Assembly: GCA_900110635.1 (NCBI GenBank)
Contig: FOEK01000009.1
Span: forward strand, 62,001-126,000
Source of the DNA: Lachnospiraceae bacterium NE2001
GTDB lineage: Bacteria; Bacillota; Clostridia; Lachnospirales; Lachnospiraceae
Direction: 5' to 3'
Length of the DNA: 64,000 nt
How positions within the stretch are numbered: position 1 is the first letter of the stretch; each line of letters starts with the position of its first letter. Below the pieces are notes generated by a model, which had not been told where the DNA came from, searched no databases, and saw only the letters and a list, made by a program, of their open reading frames with translations. This document shows, in pieces, positions 35,084 to 43,022 of the stretch. The position numbers and the translations under genes were made by a program.

Positions 35084-35722
35084 ATGAATTATGTGATAAT
35101 GTCAGGGAAATATGAAAATGGCAATGAAGAACAACAGATAGGGTATAAGCAGCTGCTTGGAGAAGACAATATACAATATAAGTTTGATCTGTATTTTCAC
35201 TGGTACAATCTGGTACACGAGTTGGGGCATTGCCTTGTAGAAAAATATGGTATAAAGATGACGCCTGTTCAGGAAGAAATGTATGTGAATGAATTTGCAG
35301 TTAGTTATTACCGATATATTGGTGAGTTGGATAGGCTGGTAGAATTACAATCAATTCTTGTGCCTGTGATTGAGAACATGCCATCGCCTGTTCCGGAAGA
35401 CAGTAGTTTTATATCGTATTTTGAGCGCATCTGGGGTACGGAAGCACTTATGAATGTAATGACTTATGGTTATTTCCAGTTAAGAAGTGTTGTTGAAGCA
35501 ATAAGGAAAAAAAGAGATTTTTCTGAAGTTGTTAGCGAGTTGGGGGTTAATCTACAGTCAGCCACAATTAAGAATAATGGGGGAGACATTTCAGCTTCCA
35601 ATGCTGAAGAATATCTAACTTCAGCTATAGAGAATATAAAAGCTTTAGGATTAGATGTGCCACAGATAAGACTTGAACTCGTCGATAATCCGATGATTCA
35701 GTGTGCACAGCCTGAGTCATAA
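35084..35722 (+). CDS. Putative ImmA/IrrE-like zinc metallopeptidase domain protein
   Basis: A 212-residue soluble protein with HELGH at residues 45-49 preceded by hydrophobic residues, the HExxH zinc site. EMYVNEFAVSYY follows (Glu65 a candidate third ligand), like the ExxANxFA helix of ImmA/IrrE peptidases. ATG 35084 is chosen over an in-frame GTG at 35054 because GAAGGGAAG lies between them. Partner repressor genes typical of ImmA are not adjacent. Function is inferred from motif only. Confidence 0.6.
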   Translation: MNYVIMSGKYENGNEEQQIGYKQLLGEDNIQYKFDLYFHWYNLVHELGHCLVEKYGIKMTPVQEEMYVNEFAVSYYRYIGELDRLVELQSILVPVIENMPSPVPEDSSFISYFERIWGTEALMNVMTYGYFQLRSVVEAIRKKRDFSEVVSELGVNLQSATIKNNGGDISASNAEEYLTSAIENIKALGLDVPQIRLELVDNPMIQCAQPES

Positions 35723-35774
35723 GATTGTTGATAGTGTTACAATTTGTATAAAATGTATTAAGGAGAGAGACCTT

Positions 35775-36095
35775 ATGATAACAGTAAATCTTTATTATAC
35801 TGGAATAAATGGAAATGCCCGAGCTTTTGCTGAGGAAATGGAATCATCAGGCATTTCAGCTGCTATACGAGCAGAGGAGGGCAATCTTCGATATGAATAT
35901 TTTCAGCCCCTTGATGATCCTGAAACAATACTGCTTATTGATTCCTGGACTGATCAGGCTGCTATAGATGCACATCACGCATCACCTATGATGAAACAGA
36001 TTGCTGAACTGCGTGATAAGTATGATCTTCATATGACAGTGGAGCGTTTTGTGAGTGATGATTATAAACCTGATGAGAAGTACATCAGAAAGTAA
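35775..36095 (+). CDS. Antibiotic biosynthesis monooxygenase (ABM)-domain protein
   Basis: A 106-residue ABM-fold protein: ITVNLYYTGINGNARAFAEEM at the N terminus, ILLIDSWTDQAAIDAHHAS in the centre and a terminal VERFV strand. Such proteins are small dimeric quinol or heme-modifying oxygenases or simply ligand-binding dimers; in an anaerobe the latter is likely. Start is ATG after AGGAGAGAG; an upstream in-frame start overlapping the previous gene is rejected. Confidence 0.82.
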   Translation: MITVNLYYTGINGNARAFAEEMESSGISAAIRAEEGNLRYEYFQPLDDPETILLIDSWTDQAAIDAHHASPMMKQIAELRDKYDLHMTVERFVSDDYKPDEKYIRK

Positions 36096-36113
36096 AGGAA
36101 GCATAAAGTTAAA

Positions 36114-36788
36114 GTGTTATATAAGAATAAAAACATAAGATCTCTATATTCATTTCAAATTGGACTGGCAATAACTGGGGCTTTCTTTGCTGCGATTGGC
36201 CTTATATTATTTATTCCGGAAGTATCTTCAAGTGCTTCGCCATTTTCTGCTCCATATTCTCTTGGTTTTATATTGGGAGGAATATTTACCATCTTTGGTT
36301 TGATACTGCTGGCATTTAATGTGGGTCAGCTGGTTATGTCCAGGAAGATTGAATCACTCAGTGGAATAACTGCAAATGAGATAGATAAAGAAGCTAGCGA
36401 AGAAACCTCGATTTGGTTTCCAATCCTTCACATATATATGACTGAGAATCTTATAGTCGGTTTTTCAAGCGATATTGGTAATCTAAAGTTTAACCAGACT
36501 GCATTTCGTTATAATGAAATAAAGAAGGTGACAAATCAAAAAGTAGAACCACCCAACAGTGAAATGCTAAAAGACAGGCCAACCTATGGAGTAACAAATA
36601 ACGGAAAATATAGGATTGTAGTCTTGGCAGAAGATGATAAAGAATATGTGCTATCAGAGATTTTGCTCAATGGTTACGTTAGTGAAAACGTAAAGAAAGA
36701 GATAGATTTGTTGTATGAGGAATTAAAGAAGAAAATGAATGATAAGACAGGGGACGGTTCTCTGTCTTGCATATACGATTCTATATGA
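36114..36788 (+). CDS. Membrane protein of unknown function with repeat-derived C terminus
   Basis: A 224-residue protein with two membrane helices near residues 16-37 and 46-71 and a cytoplasmic domain. It starts with GTG at 36114; AAGGAAG lies about twelve bases upstream. The last dozen residues (DKTGDGSLSCIYDSI) are encoded by an AAGACAG-family palindrome (36744-36768) and the sequence after it. The repeat has therefore replaced or extended the original end of the protein. The original stop probably lay near the repeat edge, as at the other loci. Confidence 0.65.
   Translation: MLYKNKNIRSLYSFQIGLAITGAFFAAIGLILFIPEVSSSASPFSAPYSLGFILGGIFTIFGLILLAFNVGQLVMSRKIESLSGITANEIDKEASEETSIWFPILHIYMTENLIVGFSSDIGNLKFNQTAFRYNEIKKVTNQKVEPPNSEMLKDRPTYGVTNNGKYRIVVLAEDDKEYVLSEILLNGYVSENVKKEIDLLYEELKKKMNDKTGDGSLSCIYDSI
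36744..36768. repeat. AAGACAG-family repeat inside a coding end (locus B2)
   Basis: AAGACAG and CTGTCTT arms enclose GGGACGGTTCT. The unit is read in frame as the C terminus of the membrane protein that stops at 36788. Confidence 0.9.
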
Positions 36789-36795
36789 AAAAAGT

Positions 36796-36937
36796 AAATT
36801 GTATAAGATTCTATACAAATATATAAGATTATATACAATTGTATATAATTGTATAAAAACACATAAAAACTTGCCTAATTGTATAAAAACACATAAAAAC
36901 TTGCCTAATTGTATAAAAACACATAAATTAATATAAT
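36796..36937. repeat. AT-rich palindromic tract and 30-bp tandem repeat
   Basis: TTGTATA/TATACAA-type elements (36796-36850) precede a 30-base unit beginning ATTGTATAAAAACACATA, repeated at 36848, 36878 and partly at 36908. A short open frame across it has no ribosome binding site and a repetitive translation, so it is considered noncoding. Possible regulator binding region or decaying mobile-element edge. Confidence 0.8.
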
Positions 36938-36943
36938 TTTTGA

Positions 36944-37036
36944 ATCTACCTTCGTGGTGAGATCAGAATAGTTCTTCCAAGATTTAGAGAATATGTTGAG
37001 AAACATATGGATGTGTTAAAAATTGACACCAAATAA
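36944..37036 (+). pseudogene. Possible 3' remnant of a lost gene
   Basis: Open from 36944 to a TAA at 37034-37036 with a protein-like end (IRIVLPRFREYVEKHMDVLK). It has no start codon or ribosome binding site and begins right after the AT-rich repeats. It is directly followed by a strong terminator, as expected for the true end of a gene. Parent family not recognised. Confidence 0.35.
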
Positions 37037-37079
37037 GAACCCTCTTTCAGTAAAATACTGAGAGAGGGTTCTTTTTTTT
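37035..37079 (+). terminator. Very strong terminator just before the membrane protein at 37097
   Basis: A 17-bp stem (AAGAACCCTCTTTCAGT with its complement at 37057-37073, one wobble), a 5-base loop and eight T. The next gene's GGAGGG begins five bases later, so no promoter fits between. Confidence 0.92.
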
Positions 37080-37096
37080 GATTGGAGGGTTTGCTT

Positions 37097-37900
37097 ATGG
37101 ATAATAAGGATTTTAATACAGATATACAAGTGAACAGTACAGGACCGATGAATTTTGACGAGCAGTCCTATAATTCTAATTCAGCGGATGTAGCTTCTAA
37201 TAAAATATGGGATAGAGAGAAGAGTTTTAAGTATTCTAGCAACAACACAGGAAGGGTTTCAAATCTAAGTAAATGGTCACTTGCCCTTTCTCTTTTAGGA
37301 TGTACTACTTTTATTGGAGGAATCTTAGCAATAATTGATCTTACATATAGGGATGGTAGAAAAAAGGTGGTTTCTATTATTTCATTATGTATATGTGGAC
37401 TTGTGCTGATCTTTTTTGTTACTGGAAGAATCCATACATCGTTGGAAAGAAAGAGGATAAACAATAATACTCAAATTAGTTCATCCGTGCCTGGAGATGA
37501 CACGATCCCAACAGAAACTACAACGGAGATAGTTACGGAAGCAACAACAGAAAAGAAAACAGTTACTACAACAGAAGCAACAACAGAAGAAGAAACAACT
37601 GAGGTTGAAACCGAGGAAACGACTGAAAAAGCAGGGATGAGTTCTGACTTCAAAGATATGCTCGATGCCTATGAAGAATATATGGATGAGTATATAGAAT
37701 TTATGCAGTTGTATAACAAGAATCCTACGGATGCCGATTTAATGAGTCAGTATATGGAGATGATGGTGAAATATAATGAATATGCTACGACCATCTCAAA
37801 ACTTGATGAAAGTGAAATGACTGATGAAGAAGCAGCTTATTACATAGAAGTTACTGGACGTGTAACTCAGAAATTGATAAATGCAGGTTTATCGAATTAA
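37097..37900 (+). CDS. Membrane-anchored protein with Thr/Glu linker and helical C-terminal domain
   Basis: A 267-residue protein. An N-terminal cytoplasmic Asn-rich segment leads to two helices (about 54-76 and 84-110, SLALSLLGCTTFIGGILAII and VSIISLCICGLVLIFFV), the layout of DUF4190-like proteins. An extracellular Thr/Glu repeat linker (about 130-180) then leads to a helical domain with DFKDMLDAYEEYMDEYIEFM, resembling DUF6591 (from memory, tentative). ATG 37097 is chosen over TTG 37082, which precedes the GGAGGG site. Function unknown. Confidence 0.7.
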   Translation: MDNKDFNTDIQVNSTGPMNFDEQSYNSNSADVASNKIWDREKSFKYSSNNTGRVSNLSKWSLALSLLGCTTFIGGILAIIDLTYRDGRKKVVSIISLCICGLVLIFFVTGRIHTSLERKRINNNTQISSSVPGDDTIPTETTTEIVTEATTEKKTVTTTEATTEEETTEVETEETTEKAGMSSDFKDMLDAYEEYMDEYIEFMQLYNKNPTDADLMSQYMEMMVKYNEYATTISKLDESEMTDEEAAYYIEVTGRVTQKLINAGLSN

Positions 37901-37989
37901 ACTATTGAAAATATATCTGTTTGAAAACATTTCATACAGATATATTTTTACGTATATGATAAAATGAAACTGTATGATGTGAGGTAGAA

Positions 37990-38439
37990 ATGAAGACTAC
38001 AAATGACTTGATGAACGAACTTAAAAATGATGTATCTGACGAGAGGGCACTGAAGGAGTATCTAAAGAAGAATACTCAGTTCAGTGAGATATCAAGTACC
38101 GCTTTTGCAGAATACTTTGGTAAGCTCCTGAAGGAAAGAGGCTTTACAAATGGTGAGATAGAGAGGCAGACAGGATTAGAACATTCGTTCTGCAATAAAA
38201 TGATAAATGGAAAGGCCAGCGTTACGAGAAATAATCTGTTGGCTCTTACAATTGCCGCAGGATTAAACCTTGATGAGATAGAAAAATGCCTTACGCTTAC
38301 CAATAATGGGGCGCTTTATCCCAAAGATTCTCGAGATGCTGTTATAATCTATTCGATTAACCGAAGACTTTCCCTTGCAGAAACCAACAGTTTACTATAT
38401 TCTAAAGGTATGGAGCTTTTAGGCCAGACTAAAGAGTAG
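37990..38439 (+). CDS. XRE-like helix-turn-helix regulator paired with a protein kinase
   Basis: A 149-residue protein. A central helix-turn-helix (about residues 38-90: FAEYFGKLLKERGFTNGEIERQTGLEHS then NKMINGKASVTRNNLLALTIAAGL) is of XRE type. The N-terminal helix and the C-terminal helix (RRLSLAETNSLLYSKGMELL) are not typical of DNA-binding repressors. It ends 15 bases before the kinase gene, so the two are cotranscribed. It may be the kinase's substrate or a transcriptional output. Start is ATG with GTGAGGT upstream. Confidence 0.8.
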   Translation: MKTTNDLMNELKNDVSDERALKEYLKKNTQFSEISSTAFAEYFGKLLKERGFTNGEIERQTGLEHSFCNKMINGKASVTRNNLLALTIAAGLNLDEIEKCLTLTNNGALYPKDSRDAVIIYSINRRLSLAETNSLLYSKGMELLGQTKE

Positions 38440-38454
38440 AAGGTACACTGTGTT

Positions 38455-39555
38455 ATGGATGCAGTTTCATACATTAACAAAACATATACTATACTTTCGG
38501 ATATAAGTCCGAAAAATTATGCAAAGCTTGCCAGAAATAATATTGATGGCAAGCTTTATGTTTTAAAATACCTAAAAGCATATGATCTAAATGTTTATAA
38601 AGAATTACAGAAGATAAATGTTATCAATATATCGAGGATATATGAGGTTCTTGATTCTCCCAATGGGCTTTATGTCGTAGAAGAGTATATAGAGGGCTGT
38701 ACACTTGAAGAAAGGTTTGTTAAGGAACAGAATATCGGGTTTAGAGGTTCATTATTAACAGACCTGATAAGACAGCTCCTTACAGGTCTTGAATATATAC
38801 ATGGTCTTCCTACGCCGATTATTCATAGAGATATAAAACCAGAGAATATACTTGTTACAAATGAAAATCTGGTAAAGCTGATAGATTTTAATATTTCTAG
38901 ATACTACACTGGAAATGCATCGCGTGATACGGTTGCTATGGGAACGAACAGCTTTGCCGCTCCTGAACAATATGGATTTTTCGAAAGTGATCCAAGGACT
39001 GATATATACGGGGTTGGAGCAACAGCAAAGTATATAATGGACAGGTTCAACATCAAAGAGGAGCATCTGGTGCAGTTTGTTAATAAGGCTATGGCCTTTG
39101 ATCCCAAAGAACGTTTTAATAGTGCAGCCGAAGCGAGATATTTCCTGCAGAATTATTATAAAATAAAATCGGAAAATGAAAAAAAGATATTAGAAGAAGA
39201 AAGAGCAAACAGCTGGCGAAGATTTCTTCCACCAGGATTTAGAAAAGGAAAACCATCGCATATTATAACTGCCTGTTTTGCTTATTTAATTATGTTTATA
39301 CATACGTTTAGTACTATAGTTGCTTCTGATCGTTATGGAACTTATAGTAAAGGTCAATATGCTCTGGCTTGTATAATGATATGGGCCTGGTTTATTTTGA
39401 TAACGTTCTTTTCGTTTGATTATTTGGGGGTACAGAAGATATTTAAAATAAATGAGCTTAGTGGAGGCAAGAAGATTGTTGCTATACTAGGTGTTGATCT
39501 GCTGATGATCATTATTACAGCAATCATCGGAGCATTCTTTGTAAATAAAGTATAA
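38455..39555 (+). CDS. Membrane-anchored Ser/Thr protein kinase
   Basis: A 366-residue kinase with the catalytic domain at residues 10-255 and three C-terminal membrane helices (about 268-290, 302-322, 341-364). Visible residues: ATP lysine in LYVLKYL (Lys38), catalytic loop HRDIKPEN (Asp126), metal site DFN (Asp144, normally DFG), and activation/P+1 loop MGTNSFAAPEQYG. The glycine-rich loop is poor, reading SDISPKNYAKLA. No extracellular sensor domain such as PASTA is present, so it is not the usual PrkC. It pairs with the upstream XRE-like gene. An AAGACAG repeat overlaps its stop. Confidence 0.87.
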   Translation: MDAVSYINKTYTILSDISPKNYAKLARNNIDGKLYVLKYLKAYDLNVYKELQKINVINISRIYEVLDSPNGLYVVEEYIEGCTLEERFVKEQNIGFRGSLLTDLIRQLLTGLEYIHGLPTPIIHRDIKPENILVTNENLVKLIDFNISRYYTGNASRDTVAMGTNSFAAPEQYGFFESDPRTDIYGVGATAKYIMDRFNIKEEHLVQFVNKAMAFDPKERFNSAAEARYFLQNYYKIKSENEKKILEEERANSWRRFLPPGFRKGKPSHIITACFAYLIMFIHTFSTIVASDRYGTYSKGQYALACIMIWAWFILITFFSFDYLGVQKIFKINELSGGKKIVAILGVDLLMIIITAIIGAFFVNKV

Positions 39556-39578
39556 GACAGGGGACCGTCCCCTGTCTT
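39554..39578. repeat. AAGACAG-family repeat, perfect palindrome (locus B3)
   Basis: AAGACAGGGGAC pairs exactly with GTCCCCTGTCTT around a single central C. It shares two bases with the kinase TAA stop. Confidence 0.92.
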
Positions 39579-39673
39579 GCATTATGTGTAGTGATATTTG
39601 CATTATCTGTTTGGTGATATGGACAATCGTTTGGCGTTTAGTTATTATCCATTCAAGAAGGAGGGAATAACGT

Positions 39674-41122
39674 ATGTTTAAGCGATGTGCTATATTTGGG
39701 TTGATTATATTATTTGTATTAGTAATTTTCGTAAGGGGAAATGCTAGTGCTGCAGATGCTAGCGTTGCAAATGCAGAGCTTATTAATAAGACAGATACTA
39801 CTAATAATATAGATAAAATAGATAGTCTGGTTGAGGAATATCAGCGAGAAACAAAGTGTGATAACATAAGTGTTATTCTTTATGAGCAAGGGAATGTAAC
39901 CCGCTATGGTAACAGCGATGGTCTGTATCAGATTGGATCGATGACGAAGGCTTTTACGGGTCTTGCAATCCAGAAGCTGATATGTGAGGGGCTTATCGAT
40001 GAGGATGCTGCTATATCGGGTTATATACCTGGTTTTGAAGCGTATTATGAATCGGCAAAGGTCGATATTACGGTAAAGAATCTGCTGGAGCAGAGAAGCG
40101 GATATACTAATAGTGAAAAGGATTATCCTAGCGCAACTGAAGGAATGACGCTCGCAGAGTGGGCAGACGGTATATCTGGACTTGGGTTAAGTAGTAAGCC
40201 TGGAACAGAGTATGCTTATTCAAATGTTAATTATAACTTGCTGGGACTGATCATAGAAAATGTTTCAGGAATGTCCTATAAGGATTATATGGAGCAGGAG
40301 ATTCTTGCTCCTCTGGGACTAAGCAATACCTATGTTGGAGTTCCAGCGAATAGTGATAAAATAGTTGAAGGAACAAGACTTGGATATCGCCGGACGTTTA
40401 GCTTTCCAATACCTGTCAGGGAGGCAACTATACCTGCTGGATATTTTTATTCAAATGTTGAAGATATGGGATGCTGGATAGAGGTTTGGACAGAGGGGTT
40501 GATAGAGAGTAGTGATGTGCCTGAGAGTCTTCAGGAGCCGCTATCTAAGGTTAAAGAGAAGCTTCAGAATGAGGGAGATTATTATTCGGGTTGGGAGCTA
40601 TTTGCTGACGGAGTGATCGGACATTCGGGAGGAACGCCGAATTACTCTTCTAGAGTTGTTTTTGATGATAATAAGCAGATAGGTGTGTGTGTTCTCAGCA
40701 ATCTCAATGTTGCTGCAAGTACTGACAGTCTGTGTAACAGCATATTTGATACAGTTTCAGGTAAGACTCCGTCAGGGCTGAGTACTGATATTTGGACCGT
40801 ATTTGATAAGATATTCGCCAGCGTGACAGCGATACTTTTATTACTTCTTGTGGTGGTTATTGTACTAAAGAAGAAAGTGGTTCTTATAACATTTGACGTT
40901 ATAATGATAGTTCTTCTAGCTTTGATTCTTATCCTGTTTCCAATTATATTCGGTGCCAGTATGAAGGCTATCGTATTCACCTGGGCGCCCTGGAGTCTGG
41001 CAGGTGGACTAATAATACTCTCATTAGATATAATAGTAACGACTATAAGAATATTGATGGTAAAGAAATATGCAGATCATAACAAGAGAGGTGAAGGACA
41101 AGCCTCTGACGATAATAGTTGA
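39674..41122 (+). CDS. Serine beta-lactamase-family hydrolase with C-terminal membrane helices
   Basis: A 482-residue penicillin-binding-protein-like hydrolase (class C/PBP4* family). Signal region is 1-28. Active-site motifs: Ser89-x-x-Lys92 (SMTK), Tyr182-Ser-Asn184 (YSN) and HSGG at 317-320. Four hydrophobic helices (about 375-470) follow the catalytic domain. It probably acts on peptidoglycan peptides or esters outside the membrane rather than on antibiotics. The LytTR regulator starts 53 bases before its end in another frame, which suggests coupled expression. ATG follows AAGGAGGG. Confidence 0.87.
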   Translation: MFKRCAIFGLIILFVLVIFVRGNASAADASVANAELINKTDTTNNIDKIDSLVEEYQRETKCDNISVILYEQGNVTRYGNSDGLYQIGSMTKAFTGLAIQKLICEGLIDEDAAISGYIPGFEAYYESAKVDITVKNLLEQRSGYTNSEKDYPSATEGMTLAEWADGISGLGLSSKPGTEYAYSNVNYNLLGLIIENVSGMSYKDYMEQEILAPLGLSNTYVGVPANSDKIVEGTRLGYRRTFSFPIPVREATIPAGYFYSNVEDMGCWIEVWTEGLIESSDVPESLQEPLSKVKEKLQNEGDYYSGWELFADGVIGHSGGTPNYSSRVVFDDNKQIGVCVLSNLNVAASTDSLCNSIFDTVSGKTPSGLSTDIWTVFDKIFASVTAILLLLLVVVIVLKKKVVLITFDVIMIVLLALILILFPIIFGASMKAIVFTWAPWSLAGGLIILSLDIIVTTIRILMVKKYADHNKRGEGQASDDNS

Positions 41123-41507
41123 ATATCCGGAATATAATGACAGTGTTAAGGGACTGGTTCGAAAGATACGAAGCCTGGATTATGGGTTTAATGCGAGTCT
41201 CGATGGACGGCAGCTGAAGGTGGGGCTTTCGGATGTGTACTATATCGAGAATGTAGAAAGAAAGCTCTTCATCTATACTGAGAAGGAAGTGTATCGTCTT
41301 GATTCATCTATGTCTGAGATTGAGTCTATGACGATAGATACAGGACTTGTCAGGATATCGCGGACCTGTATTATGAACACGGACCATTTGAAAGAAATAA
41401 GACAGGTAAAGAACAGTCATCTAGAAGCGGTGCTTGATAATGATGAAATGCTAATTGTTTCCAGAAAGTATTTGAAGGATATTAAAAAGGTTTTCCAAAA
41501 GGGATGA
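41070..41507 (+). CDS. LytTR-domain DNA-binding regulator
   Basis: A 145-residue regulator whose residues 40-143 form a LytTR domain: LSDVYYIENVERKLFIYTEKEVYRL, then a central strand region and FVRISRTCIMN-type VRISRTCIMNTDHL. It lacks a receiver domain. The N-terminal 40 residues are a short alpha/beta cap. It belongs to the LytTR-DUF3021 pairs in which the membrane partner restrains the regulator. It overlaps the serine hydrolase gene by 53 bases. Confidence 0.9.
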   Translation: MQIITREVKDKPLTIIVEYPEYNDSVKGLVRKIRSLDYGFNASLDGRQLKVGLSDVYYIENVERKLFIYTEKEVYRLDSSMSEIESMTIDTGLVRISRTCIMNTDHLKEIRQVKNSHLEAVLDNDEMLIVSRKYLKDIKKVFQKG

Positions 41508-41544
41508 ATATGAAGAAGGTTTTTCAGAAGGGTTAAATATGAAG
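41487..41544 (+). repeat. 29-bp tandem duplication between LytTR and DUF3021 genes
   Basis: Two adjacent 29-base copies (41487-41515 and 41516-41544), differing at five positions, span the LytTR stop and the next gene's leader. The duplication creates an 8-codon frame at 41510-41536 (MKKVFQKG, then stop) that repeats the LytTR C terminus and carries AAAAGGG before its ATG. Confidence 0.85.
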
Positions 41545-41940
41545 AAGATATTAAAAGATACATTTTTATTAGCAGCCCTGATGATCCTGTCCGTATTTAC
41601 TATTTCAATTATATGGTCAGGAATCACAGAGGAGATAGGACTGGTTCTTAAGCTTTTTCTGTTGGCATTTATCTTATCGACTGCGAATTTCTTGTTTGAT
41701 GAGTATGTATCATTATCCATAATTCTGAATTATATAGTGAAGTACTTTGTGATTACTGGTATAGTTATGCTGTATGGCTTTATTGTTGGTTGGTTCTATC
41801 CAAGCAATTTTTGGATGGCATTTGTATATGTTGGTGTGGTACTTATATTAGCGTATTCGATTGATAGCTTCAGAGCTAAAAAGGATATTGAATATATAAA
41901 TGCAAAGATTGCTGGTCGTTCAAGCAAAGAAGAAAACTAA
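41539..41940 (+). CDS. DUF3021 membrane protein, partner of the LytTR regulator
   Basis: A 133-residue protein with four hydrophobic helices (about 8-27, 32-54, 66-86, 92-113) and a short charged tail, the DUF3021 layout. Next to a LytTR gene it is expected to act as a membrane-bound inhibitor or sensor of that regulator. GAAGGG lies before the ATG. Confidence 0.85.
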   Translation: MKKILKDTFLLAALMILSVFTISIIWSGITEEIGLVLKLFLLAFILSTANFLFDEYVSLSIILNYIVKYFVITGIVMLYGFIVGWFYPSNFWMAFVYVGVVLILAYSIDSFRAKKDIEYINAKIAGRSSKEEN

Positions 41941-41955
41941 GGGGGACAAAATACT

Positions 41956-42384
41956 ATGGAGAATGTATCCAAAGCAGGAAGGTTTTTTATGAAACTGGCA
42001 ATTCCACTACTCATACTATCAGTTGTGGGCTTTTTTCTTATTATGGATGAAGTGTTGCCTTTTAATGCAATATTTCTCAGTTTGCTCATTACGCCATTTA
42101 TAGTAACGGGCGCTTCGTACTTTATTGGTTTCTTCGTCGAAGCTATAACAGATAAAGAGTCGAGATTTACTGTTCCTTTGGTATGTCTTGCGATAACTAT
42201 AATAACAGTAATAATAGGACTTATATCTTTTATTAATGATCACAACTTTATCTTGCGCGGACTCGGTGCTCAGCTTCTCTGGTTTTTTATAAGTTTACCA
42301 TCTTTAGTTGCCGCAATCGTGCTTTTTATAATAGCAGTTGTTAAGAATAACAAGGAACTGAAAGAACTTAAAAATCAAGAATAA
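41956..42384 (+). CDS. Small four-helix membrane protein
   Basis: A 142-residue protein with four predicted membrane helices (about 12-30, 38-60, 74-94, 107-128) and a Lys/Glu-rich tail. It follows DUF3021 by 15 bases with AAGGGGG upstream, so it belongs to the LytTR operon and may be a target of or further partner in that module. No family recognised. Confidence 0.75.
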   Translation: MENVSKAGRFFMKLAIPLLILSVVGFFLIMDEVLPFNAIFLSLLITPFIVTGASYFIGFFVEAITDKESRFTVPLVCLAITIITVIIGLISFINDHNFILRGLGAQLLWFFISLPSLVAAIVLFIIAVVKNNKELKELKNQE

Positions 42385-42443
42385 AAGATTGAAGTGGCAT
42401 TTTAGCAAAATGGGGTTAAGGATATAGTAATGGGAGGTAGCGT

Positions 42444-42998
42444 ATGTTATTCATAAATGCTTGTGTAAGACCTGAATCAAGAACTAAAAAACTGGCAGAT
42501 GCAGTCCTGGAGAAGGCAGAGGGGTCGGTTGAAGAGTTAAAGCTCTGGGAACAGGATTTTCCAAAAGTTGATAGCGAGTTTCTAAAAAAGAGAGATTCTC
42601 TGATATATGCAGGAAAGTTTGATGATCCGTTCCTAAAACTAGCAAGACAGTTTGCGGATGCTGAGGAAATCCTGATTGCCGCTCCATTCTGGGACCTGTC
42701 ATTTCCTGCATCCCTTAAGCAGTATATAGAGCTTATAAATGTAGTTGGTGTGACTTTTGTATACACAGAAGAGGGAATACCAAAGGGACTCTGTAAGGCA
42801 AAGAAGCTGACCTTCGTTACAACTGCGGGAGGGGATTTCTTCCCGGAGGAGTTTGGTTATGGTTATATTAAGTCTATGGCTCAGAACTTTTACGGAATAA
42901 ATGATGTTGAGCTTGTCAAAGTGACAGGACTTGATATAATCGGAAATGATGCTGAGAAAATGATCAGTGACAAGATCAGCGAGATCAGGCAATCATAA
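42444..42998 (+). CDS. Flavodoxin-fold NAD(P)H oxidoreductase (azoreductase-like)
   Basis: A 184-residue FMN-dependent NAD(P)H dehydrogenase of the AcpD/YwqN group. The phosphate loop is NACVRPESRTKKLAD, flavin contacts lie in IAAPFWDLSFPASLKQYIE, and the third block is VTTAGGDF. It likely reduces quinones, azo or nitro compounds and may protect against electrophiles. ATG follows GGGAGGT. It is separate from the upstream LytTR operon by 59 bases. Confidence 0.85.
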   Translation: MLFINACVRPESRTKKLADAVLEKAEGSVEELKLWEQDFPKVDSEFLKKRDSLIYAGKFDDPFLKLARQFADAEEILIAAPFWDLSFPASLKQYIELINVVGVTFVYTEEGIPKGLCKAKKLTFVTTAGGDFFPEEFGYGYIKSMAQNFYGINDVELVKVTGLDIIGNDAEKMISDKISEIRQS

Positions 42999-43022
42999 AA
43001 TAATACGAGGAAAAATACACTA

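Noticed and set aside
36739-36936. 65-codon frame with repeated NCIKTHKNLP units
   Set aside because: It is made by the 30-base tandem repeat and the upstream palindrome and has no ribosome binding site.
36848-36937. CRISPR array
   Set aside because: The 30-base units are directly adjacent with no unique spacers and no cas genes are present.
39674-41122. Acquired antibiotic-resistance beta-lactamase
   Set aside because: The motifs fit the broad PBP4*/esterase group with membrane helices; nothing indicates an antibiotic-specific enzyme.
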